Of a stretch of 64,000 bases of DNA, positions 13,803-24,100 are shown piece after piece. Source of the DNA: Symbiodinium natans (lineage: Eukaryota > Sar > Dinophyceae > Suessiales > Symbiodiniaceae); the NCBI GenBank assembly GCA_905221605.1, contig CAJNDS010002294.1:343501-407500 (forward strand), written 5' to 3'. Position numbers and translations under genes: made by a program. Under the pieces are notes generated by a model. It did not search any database, was not told where the DNA came from, and saw only the letters and a program-made list of their open reading frames with translations. Each line of letters opens with the position of its first letter. Position 1 is the stretch's first letter.

Positions 13803-14931
13803 ATGTTAACGAGGCGCGGAGGAGGCTCGAAGTGTTATCGGGACGTTGACCCTGTGGCGGAAATTGCAGTGGCCGCAGCCGTGTCGCGCCCTGGAGCAAG
13901 GCACTACGCTGCAGCAGCGGAGGTCTCGGTCTTGGCTCGGCTTCACGAAGCTTTCCAAACCTCGACTTGCTCGCAGGCTTTGAGCGTTCCCGTGCCGCAG
14001 AGAAGACCTGGCGACACCAGCAGCCCGGCACTCAAGAGGAACACCACAAGAACGCCACGAGACGCTTGAAAGAAAGCAGAGGGTGCCGACCCCTAGGCCG
14101 GCGGATCGGCGGACCTGCAGAGGGTGCTGCTGCGACAGCAGCTTCCGTAGCGGCGGACCTGTATAGCGGGAATCATGCAACAGCTGCCGGGCGTCTTAGA
14201 AACGAAGTCACACCAGCGTTATCTCTGAAGACATAGTAAGATAGTAGCGAAGCATTCTTCAGACGCATGTCGTAGGCTGATCTCGGCTGGGCTTGTGGAT
14301 TCTGAGATATTCTGACAGTGGACCGAGGCCTGGACGAGCCGGACCTATGGGCCGCGTGCAGCTTCCACAACGTGCCCAACCAAGTACTGCATCCCACCGT
14401 GGCTTGTGGAGCCAGTGGAGCCTCTTATTTTATGCACTACATTGCACTACCATCTCCGCTTGAAGAGTGGGCTTGCAGGCCTGAAGGCGTTCATGGCTCA
14501 TCGGGCGATGCAATTGGTGCGCCGCCACACACCTGAGCCCATTCAGAGATGCTGGGAGTATGGCTTCTTGCGATGCTCGTGGACACACATGCACATGTGG
14601 ACAGGCCCCCATTCGGCCAGAGACCATAGAGATCAGTCCATGCGGACGTGCCCCTCACTCACCTTTTAGGTGTTCAACGTCGCACCGAAGCAAACACAAA
14701 AGTCTCATTGATGCGAATGATCCAGGTCGTGGCGCTTTCAATGTCTCCTGCACTTCTTCCAAAGCACCGAAGCAGATCATGCAGGAAGCAGCCCTACTTT
14801 TTTTGCAGTCGGCAGAATGTGAAAGTGCCTCTGAAGCTTTTTTTGATGATCGTTCTCCCATTGTCGGTGTAGAATCCTTTCAGCCACAAGGAGATACAAA
14901 AGGCGCTGACGATGCAGCGAGTTGCCTTTAA
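13803..14931 (+). CDS. candidate exons of an unidentified gene
   Basis: Several + strand stretches look coding and are bounded by CAG|G-like sites: 13974-14090 (RSRAAEKTWRHQQPG, basic), 14300-14400 (RGLDEPDLWAACSFHNV), 14476-14545 (GLKAFMAHRAMQLVRRHTPE) and 14705-14931 (SLIDANDPGRGAFNVS then SAECESASEAFFDDRSP, ending in TAA at 14929-14931). Their relative frames are not resolved and no family is recognised. They may be one gene or parts of two. A 204-codon frame at 14912-15526 overlaps the end but has mixed composition. Confidence 0.33.
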
Positions 14932-15539
14932 GCAGGCCAGGCAGTCACTTGGCCGTGCATCCAGAAAGCTTCGTCTCAGCTCTGCCATGGCGACATGCCA
15001 GGCGAATACTTTTCTCGTGCGTTGCCAAAAGCAAAGCCTGTTTCCCAGTCTGATACGTTCATCTGTGCACTTGTGGCTGCCAGCGAATGCTGCTGGTCGC
15101 AGGCCCCTTGCAAGCCCGCGGCCACCAATGGGTTCAAAAGAAAAAAGGAGTTGGCTTGCAGCACTGTTGTCTTCTCATTGCCCAGGTTTACGCTTTGAGA
15201 TGGAGATTTCCCACTTGGACCACCTGGAATCGCCTCCGGCTTGGTTGTGTGCTAGAACCGTCTGCAGATTTCAGCAGCATATCTGGCGCTGCAAGGTGTT
15301 GCAGTGGTGTCGCGATAGGTTGAGACTTGCTGCATCTTCCATCGCCTGCCCAGACCAAGGATTTATGTTGTTCGTTTCAGACGCGCAGCCGGTGAGCCGG
15401 GTGCACAGCTGCAGGTCTGCTTCCGCGACTTGTGTAGAAGGCTGCATAAAGGCTTGTCCTGTACCTGACCTGGACCGAGGCTTGCGTCGTACAAGAAACT
15501 TTGCTCCCGTGTGCTTGCTGAAATGAAGATCTGACGATC

Positions 15540-16771
15540 TGATTCTGCAAGGTGCACCGTAGTGCACCATGCAAAGATGGTGCGCAGGAATCGTTGTCCC
15601 GTCCTGCGGCATTCCCCGTCAAATGCTCCCCATGTAAGCTTATTTTGAACGGCACCTGAAGAAGTGCTCCATGAAAATGCTCCGTCTCCCTAAATCACGG
15701 GGTCCCTACCATCATCGCACGGCCTCTAAAATTTAGGGTGCCACCAAGGCGGGACTACCAATTTAGGGGAGTTTTCTGGGGCGAGCACCGGGGTCGGGAG
15801 AGCGCTTAAATGCGTTTAATTCGACAAAAGCCTTTCCAAAGCCTTTCCTCCCGAGAAAGCAACTTCTCAAAAGTTGCATGTCGAGGTGGATTTTTCACCC
15901 TTGTAGCCATCGTAGCATGATAGCCAACATTTCCGGAAAGCTTCCGAGAAGAGTTTAGTGAGCCTTCGGCCCCCTGCTCACAGCGGCACGTGGACTCTGC
16001 AGACGGATCAGAGTCCATGCCTTCTCTGCGCTGAAAAGAGCTCGGCCGTAGAATATTCAACAAGGCCGAGCACAGGTCAAGGGATGCATGCCTCATTGCA
16101 GGTCTTTGGTTTCCTGCACCCGTCACTCGCAATCAGAGTGGAATTCTCACCGGAGAGGCGTTCTGTCATGAACGTCGAACGCTAATGCTATGCGCTTGCA
16201 CTGTGCCAATACCGACACGGCCGAAAGTCAGGCATCAAGATCAGCACAGAGTAGATTGTCCTGGGGCAGTGCAACCGTTGCCACACGGCTGCTTAAATTT
16301 GGCAGCCGAGGGGCGTTAATCCTGCACAGTGCTGCAGGACAAGATGCGCGCGGTTCGACGGCAGGTCAGTCAGCTCGCAATAAAAATCCTAAGACCGGAC
16401 TTTAGGCATCCGTCGCCTCGACTCCTCGACCCTCGCTCCAAAGTGGACACAGCGAACCTTGTGTCATTTGAGTCAGAAGCTCAGTCGACGCGGTGAACCA
16501 GAGGCATCAGTCACATGCGCTACCCGGCATTGTCCATTCTCAAAGCTGCGCCAAGAAGTGAGCCCTTGCGTAAGGCGCCGGCTCAAAGGATATTCTAGGA
16601 CCGCTTTTGGAATTCTTGGGAGTGCTGGCCGGACGCCTTCATAAGCAGTATGTCTTTGATGTTTCTATGACGCTTCAAACCTCAAGTTTGCAAGGGTTCT
16701 ACATTTCTCGTTGCTTGCAACTTGACTTGTGATGCTCGTGCCATCCTGCATGCGCCTGATGCGTATGGGCA
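15540..16771. other. spacer without supported genes
   Basis: Only short frames are present. A minus frame (16132-15806) and two + frames are uninformative. The next credible start is the ATG at 16772. Confidence 0.4.
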
Positions 16772-19700
16772 ATGCAGCAGAGTCCCAATGGCATCCACTT
16801 CACACAGCAGGAACTCGAGTACTACCAGCAGCTGTATTCCATCGCGAACCCTGCAGGAACGCAGACCATTGACAGTATATCTGGTGGACAGTTTCTTGTC
16901 CGGAGCGACCTTCCGCGCGAAAGTTTGCATGAAATTTGGAAGATCGCTTCTTCTAACGCTGCACAGGGATACTTGAACTTGGAGGGCTTCTTTGTGGCTT
17001 GCCGACTTGTGGCTTGGGCACAAACAGGCATCCAGCCAGACCCACAATGTGTATATCAAGAACCACCAGTTCTCCCTGATTTTCCAGGGCTACAGAGACG
17101 AAGCCCGTCCGAATCTGGGCAGGGCTCTAGGCCTCAGAGTGTCGGGGGCAGCGAGCAATCCGAACTGCAACCTGTCATTGGTGGAGGTCGAAGAATGCGT
17201 CAGGAGAACGGAGGCGCCACACGAAGAGCGCGTTCTTCGTCCCCTCGGACTTTCACAGCTGACAGGTGGGCGCCCTCACGCAGAGAAAAGCGGAAGTATG
17301 CTTCCCTTTTCAAGAGGACAGATTGGGACCAAGATGGTTTCGTGCAAGGAAACGAGGCCAGCGAGCTTCTGGAACGATCCGGGCTGGAAAGGCAGTCTTT
17401 GGGAAGAGCCTGGGAACTGGCGGACCAAGATTGCGATGGAAAGTTAGACTTTGCAGAGTTTGTGTGCCTCGTTCATCTCGTCACATGCGCGCTGCGCGGA
17501 CAAAGAATTCCAGGCCCCGGCGAGGGGCTCCCGCATCAGCTGGCGCAGTCTCTTGCGAGCCTCGAGCCGCTGGAGATGCTGGCGGCCGAGCGCGAAGCCA
17601 GCCGGAGTCGAAGTGCATCCCCTCATCCATCTGTCACAGCCACACCAACTGAAAAGACTGGTCGGAGAGCTAGGTCATCGTCTCCTCGCTCCTTTACTGC
17701 TGACAGGTGCTGATCGGACTTCTCATAATTTTAACACTACGCGACCCGCCTCGGCCCGGCCCAGCGCATCCGCGTGAGCATGGTGATTCCGCAGCGCCCA
17801 AGTCGCTGGATTTCAAGCAATAAGGGTTGGGTTTAGGGTTTCGGGTTTATGGTTTGGGGTTTAGGGTTGAGGTTTAGTTTAGGATTAGGGTTGAGCCAGG
17901 CCCTTCAGGGGGGGGTAGGGGGGGTGGGGGGGGGAAGGGGGAAGGGGGGAAAGGGGGGGGGCAGGGAGGGTGGGGGGCAGACAAGGGGGGGTTTTGTTGA
18001 AGGTTTGAGGGTTGAGTGCTTCGGGCTTAAGGTTTAAGGTTTAAGGTTTAGGGTTTAGGTTCAAGCTTAGACTCTTCGGCTCGTGTAATGCATCCCGGCC
18101 GCTCACCAATATTTTCTGTGGCTTTGGTGGGGGGTGGGGGAGGGGGGGGGCAGTGGGGGGGTAGGGGGGGGGGCATGGGGGGGGGGGGGGGTGTAGGGGG
18201 GGGGGGTAATGGGGGGGGGGGGGGGTAGGGGGGGGGTAGGGTGGGTGGGCAGTTGGGAAGGGGCCGCTTGCGGACCCAAAAAGGTGCCCATTTGAGGCAA
18301 AAAAAAGGGGTCCGAAAAATGGTTTTGGGTGTGGGGGGAGGATTTGGAGGGGGGTGCCTGTTCTGACAACCTATACACCTCCGGCCCGAGGCCTCGGCGG
18401 ATTGTATGTTTTCATGTACGTTTATCATTATGGTTCTTTGATGTTCCATAAAGATCTTGACACCCATCCTCTCAAGGATAACCTTGAGCTTCACACATGT
18501 CCTTACCCTTCCGTAGTATACATGAACCGCGGAGTGAGCAGACGGCTAAAGCAATGTTTAGACACAGGGCAATTGATAATGGCTTAAAGAGGGATACCGA
18601 CGGGCTGGAATTAGAGCAGGCGATAGCTTGTGTGCTGGAACTGCAACAAAGAACGTTCAAAAGCACCTACCCAACCCTTCAGGTGGGCGCCCTCACGCAG
18701 AGAAAAGAGGAAGTATGCTTCCCTTTTCAAGAGGACAGATGGGGACCAAGACGGTTTCGTGCAAGGAAACGAGGCCAGCGAGCTTCTGGAACGATCCGGG
18801 CTGGAAAGGCAGTCTTTAGGAAGAGCCTGGGAACTGGCGGACCAAGATTGCGATGGAAAGTTAGACTTTGCAGAGTTTGTGTGCCTCGTTCATCTCGTCA
18901 CATGCGCGCTGCGTGGACAAAGAATTCCAGGCCCCGGCGAGGGGCTCCCGCATCAGCTGGCGCAGTCTCTTGCGAGCCTCGAGCCGCTGGAGATGCTGGC
19001 GGCCGAGCGCGAAGCCAGCCGGAGTCGAAGCAGAAGCGCATCAACGCACCCGTCTGTAGCACCTGCAGAGGCTTTCGTCGAAGACCGGGGCAACACCTTT
19101 GGTGCTGAGGCATTCCCGAGTGCCGAAACGGACGCTGTCACTTGGCAAGGCGGAGGTTTCGAAGAAGGCGGGTTTGCACCAGGCTTTGACAGCGGAGGAG
19201 GCTTTCCGTCTGATGGCTTTCCAGCCTCTGCTGAGTTTGGATTTCCAGCATTTCCGGACTCGGTGCCTGATCAGGGTCAGGCTTTCGAGAATGCAACGTC
19301 CAGTAACTGGCCCCAGGAGCTTCCGGCATTCGAAGCAGCTGCCAGTTCCTTTGACGATGCCAAGGCCTTCAGTCCGGGAAAGGATCCTTTCGCAACAAAT
19401 CACCTTGGCCTTGGCGTAAACTGTGCAGAACAACTGCACTCGGTTGCCAAGTTCGATGGGAAGCTGGCAAAGAAGTTGCGAGATGAAGTTGATCAGCTTG
19501 ATAGCGAGCTCCGGCGCTTGCAAGACATGGGCGTGAAACTCGAGCAGCAAGTTGCTCTCGAATCCAGGGAGTGTGAGCAACTCCTCGCCCAAAAGCAGAC
19601 CCTTGAGAGAGAACTTGTTGAAGACAAGCAGAAACTCCAGCAGCTGCAAGATGCACGCAGCAGCGCCAACCTTGAGAGCCTTGCCTTGCGTCGCGACCGC

Positions 19701-20078
19701 AATCATTTGAGCCATGAGTTGGTCTTTCTGAGACAGGTTGCCGAGAATGATGAGGAGATGCTGCTCATGCTCAGAGAGTCCAATCAATACTTGGAAGCTT
19801 CTTACCGCAGCCTCGAATCCAATTCAGAGATGCTCAAGGAGGTTCGAAAAGAGGTTCAAGTGGAAATTGCCAAGGAGAGGGAGCAGCTCCAGCTGGATCA
19901 GCGCCAATATGCTGAACTACAGGAGATGCTTCAGCAGCTGACTCACCCTGGCCAAACCTCAGGCCTAAGCGGGGGTAGCCCGGGAAAATCCCTGGCAGCC
20001 ACGCTAACAGATCGTATCAAGCTGCCGGCAACTACACTCCCTGTGCAGACGTCCTTCCCGCATCGAGAAGGAGTTTAG
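16772..20078 (+). CDS. EPS15-like EH-domain and coiled-coil endocytic protein
   Basis: Likely endocytic scaffold; EH domains bind NPF-type peptides. Exon 1 is 16772-17706, the intron is 17707-18682 (GT-AG) and exon 2 is 18683-20078. The join keeps the frame and recreates ADRWAPSRRE. EH1 (about residues 10-95) has GGQFLVRSDLPRESLHEIWK but no good calcium loop. EH2 (about 170-255) has an EF-loop, DQDCDGKLDFAEF, and a second loop-like DWDQDGFVQGNE. EH3, encoded by exon 2, is nearly the same sequence. The tail is Gly/Phe/Pro-rich (GFPSDGFPASAEFGFPAFPD) and then about 200 residues of heptad coiled coil (KKLRDEVDQLDSELRRLQD onward). The layout of EH domains, then coiled coil, matches EPS15/Pan1. 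RRARSSSPR-FTADR linkers occur before EH2 and at the end of exon 1. Upstream exons cannot be excluded. Confidence 0.85.
17266..17613 (+). repeat. EH-domain coding duplication, copy 1
   Basis: This 348-bp segment matches 18683-19030 with five substitutions and no indels. Four changes are silent (for example CGG/AGG Arg, TTG/TTA Leu) and one changes Trp to Gly in the first EF-like loop. In copy 1 the segment continues directly from the preceding exon sequence. Confidence 0.95.
17820..18350. repeat. telomere-like and poly-G tracts inside the EH-gene intron
   Basis: 17822-17895 is mostly degenerate TTTAGGG/GGGTTTAGGG. G-rich blocks follow at 17907-17990 and again at 18128-18245, with TTTAAGG/TTTAGGG units at 18026-18060 between them. 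The whole fills most of the 976-bp intron. Confidence 0.9.
18683..19030 (+). repeat. EH-domain coding duplication, copy 2
   Basis: It begins exactly at an intron acceptor (TTCAG|GTGGGC), whereas copy 1 at the same base follows GACAG in continuous exon. Divergence from copy 1 is about 1.4 percent. After 19030 the sequences part (copy 2 has an extra Ser-Arg repeat). Confidence 0.95.
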
Positions 20079-21126
20079 GGTGGTAGTTCGATCATGTTTG
20101 CTTTGCTAATCCATTGATTTGCTAATGCGCTTTGTGCAGACCCGTTGCTCTGCCAGAAGCTCTACTTTGCCTGGCAGCAGGTAAATGGGCCTCATAGTCT
20201 GAGCTGCGGATGAAAGGACAAAAACTGACCATGTGCGCCGAGTTGCAATGCATGGCATAGGTCTTCATGTTGGCACCATGTTTCGGAAATCGGGGAACGC
20301 TACCTTGTCAGTCGTGCTCCCTTGAACTTATCATGGCTCAGATGCTGTGGCTGCAATGCCAGTTTGCATCAGCAAAAGCACTTGCCACGAGATGCTACAT
20401 GTTGGCGCACACGCACTACGTAGTCCTGTGCAAGAAAGAGCGTCCAAGTCTAAGTAAGGAAGGCATGCAGGCTCGAGTCTACGAACAGGAGCCTGACAAC
20501 TTTGGCGACATACGACCGCAATGCTGGTGAATTGTGGCAAAGCCTGTGCTGGACGCACGGTGTGGTGGTCAGCATTGCTGAGATATGGTCAGTAAAATGG
20601 GTCTGCAGCCCAGATGATGGGGGGTTTGCAACATATTGATTACGATGGCGGTAAAGCTCGGGCCTTCGTTCATAGTCTGCCGCCAATGCAGAAGGAGTAC
20701 GTTTCTGTGCTTTTCTTTTCAGACAGGTGGATTTTTGCGATGGAGTCGCATGCAGTATACACTGTACACACAAGGAGGGCAGAAAGGGCAGCAATCAATT
20801 TGGCGAACTTTCAACTTCCAGAAACCGGCTTTGCAACCACTGCAAATAGGTCATTTAGCAATTCTACAGGAGATCCTGTCGGAATACCGGCCAAGAGATC
20901 GCACATCAAGTTTGTAGCTTTCAGTGTTCTGTTGTCAGCCGATGGTAGTCGGAACATCAACCCAGAATCTGCGTCCGCTGCTTACCAGCAGACGTGTGGC
21001 TTTATGCTTCCGAGGCTTCGCACACAACCCAGTGTCGGTTCAAGCAGTTGGCTGGGCAGAAGACCAAGGTGCGCAGGGAGAATGGGGAAAGGGCTTGTTT
21101 GGGGATGTTTGGGGTTTAGGGTTTAG
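20079..21126. other. spacer with an undecided open frame
   Basis: A 170-codon + frame (20614-21126) has no family resemblance, and its last part runs into AGGGTTTAGGG at 21118-21127. No exon is supported. Confidence 0.35.
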
Positions 21127-24100
21127 GCAACGGCGCTCGCCAACATGAGGGCTGCTTGTCTGCGACTCCTCCGAGGACGGCGGGCGGAGATGGAGGATGG
21201 ATTCGTGTTTGTGGATCAGGTGAGCACTCTTCAGTAACTTCGCCCTTCTCATTCTTGGCGGCCGCCAATTGACTCGTCTTTTGACTCCGAGTTTGGCGGC
21301 CGGGAGCGCAGCGCCTTCTTTGCTGTGTACGACGGCCACGGTGGGCGTCAGGTGGCTGAGCCCTTACAGAACAAAGTAGGTACAGGTAGCTAATGTTAAT
21401 GACCTCCAGATCATGCCTCGATGCCCTCTTGCCGCGTGTAGTCAGAGTTGTTCAGGTCGACTTTGTCACCAGAGAATTGCATGAGAATCTTCTGCGGGAC
21501 ATCGCGGGCGTAGTTGCAGTTGCTGATGAGCAGCAATGTAGGAAAGACATTGTTCAGGAGCTCCGCAAAACAGATTCTCCAGCTGACGCGCTGCTGCAGG
21601 CCACATCAGTGCCCATGGAACGAGAAGCGTCCAACCATGATCTCACCAGGCTTTTCGACTCACCGACGAAGACATGCTCCGCAGGAGCCGTTTAATTAGC
21701 TACCTTGAACAACTTGTGCTTGCTTCTGTGCATCAAGCATGTTGTGCTTGATCTTGGTAGATCTGGGTGAGGAGCATCACCTCTTCCGGTTGTACTGCAT
21801 GCTGCTGTCTTCTGCAGGCCCTGTGACAAAGAGCACAGTATCAAAGAGGCGGCGTGTGTAACTGAAAGGCTGTCAGACCTTTGTCGCCAGGAAGAAATGC
21901 AAGGGCGCGTGATCTACACTGCGCACTTGGGGGATAGGCCTGGCAGGGCCTGCCAGGGTCTTGGATCCACTCAAGCGGACTCGCCACATGATGCCTACAA
22001 GCCCAAAATAGCTGCTGGAAAGAATCCAAACATATCTAAAGTAGCCACTGAGAAGTATTAGCAGGCTGGCTAGCAGCCACGCTGTAGCAGTTCCCTGATC
22101 CCCAAGACGACCTTTACCTCAAACCCGGTGCCTGTGGAGGAATGGCTTTCAGTAGGTCAAGCATCGACTTGAGCACAGGCTTGACAAACTACAGCAGGCC
22201 CTCGGCACAAGCAAAAAAAAGGTGCAACAGTCCCTTCTTGGGCGCGTGCCACCATAGCTACCTGGCAGTCGCGCCGTGCTGGCGCGCAGCGGAACGGCGA
22301 CACGGATGACCTCCATGACCGACCACAAGGCCAACCTTCCACATGACACCGTTGTCCCTACTGAAGTGGCACAGACCCTGAAAGAAGGTTGGAGCTCATT
22401 GTTTTTGACGCAGGCCACCGACCTGCTGGAAGCCAAGCGGGTCATTGAAGCAGGCTGGGTCTCTTTTCCTTTGAGAGGTATTGTGGAAGTACAATGGAAG
22501 TAGTGGTGGTGTTTGGTACATGCCTCAGAGTTTGCTCGAATTCGTTGAGTTTTGAAATGCTTGGAGCAAAAGGTAGGGATAACTTTGACTGTGGTCATAA
22601 GTCAGTACAGTGTTTTGTTCACGATGATACAAACAATACAAGGCAATACAAGGCAATCAGTGCACGGTTTCCAGAGCCATCTCTTGTCAACATTTTCCTA
22701 ATACGCTTGAACTTGAAGCTATTTGCTTTTGGCCGCGCTGTCTCAGGTTTTAAAGAAGCCCCGATTTGAGCGGTGCTATTGCTGAAGTTGTTGGAAACAC
22801 TCTCTTCAGATGACAGGCCAGATGCGAGCGTGCAAACCCCTTTCAATTGTTCTTCGGCTTGGTCGGCCCATGTCGGTCCGAGTGATGAAGTGGGTCCCAC
22901 TTGTCGGGCCAGCTGCAGGCTTAATATCCTTGTCGTTAGCTTCGGCAAGCTCAACTGTATGCAATGTCGTTGCACATCAAGATCGAATAGCTCAGAGTTG
23001 AATGGCGCGGGGTAGTGAGAGGTAATGCGAAGGCTGGTAGTATCGACTGACTGAATTGATTCCAACATCGCCGCAGCGCGGCATTGTCCCTCAAGTCGGG
23101 CCAACAAAGCTTCGACTCTGACAAGGATCGTTGCTGATGAGCTTCCAGTCGGGTGTTTTGCATGGGCTCTAAGTTTCTTAGCATGGGCGTGGGGTCCAAA
23201 GGTGGTCGTGGCACGCCGCTAGCAACTGTATCTTTCGGTCGCCCTCGCCCAGCTCGTCCGTTCAATGTTCAATGATGTTCAATGGGTTTCCGGAGACGTC
23301 CAAAACTACCGTCTCGGTTCTTGCTGCCGGCAGTCTGGCGGCTTCAATAGCATGATAGCTGGCTTCATGCTGTGGCCTGGGTTCCTTTTATTCTGAGCAT
23401 GAGTTGGGGACTGTGTTTGATGTAATGGTTCTGGATCTAGATATTTCACTTCAGCGTGGAATTGCATACAAAGCCTTGCGCGCTTCACAAGGCGGGCATA
23501 TCATCAATGACCGTGTCAACGGAATGCACCTTGCCTGGAAGTGGAAATGTTGTGCTGGACTTTCTTGCCGCAGACCGCTACTTCACGGAGTCATTTCTGT
23601 TTGCTGGGATTAGGCGCAGTGCACAGCTTACACCAGCCTATTGCCATATACGTCTATGTGCCAAGAAGACCTCGAATCTTAGACATCCTCTTACGTCCCA
23701 TTGAGCTGTCCCTGTCTCCCCCTTCAAATCCGAGGTTGGCCATGACACGTGCGCTGGGTGACCACGTGCTCAAGATGCCGGCTGCACCCTCAGGGCCAAT
23801 CTGGTCGGGGCATGGTCAGCCGTCAGCCTTCCACTCGCACTGGGGTGTTCGAAACACATGTGCTGAGATGCTTCCGAACGATGTGGTGAGCAATGTGCCG
23901 GACATCACATCCACGGACCTGACGAAGCAGGATATGGGAGTTGTGGCTTCGGATCATTCGCATCATATCTAGACGTGGTAAAATCCTTGTGACACTGCGG
24001 CTTCTGCCTGATTTCATGCGCTGAACCACGTACCCGCCGTCTTGGCTCAGATGACCACAAAGAAATAGCGGACAGAGTAGTGATTGAAGTCAAGTTTTAG

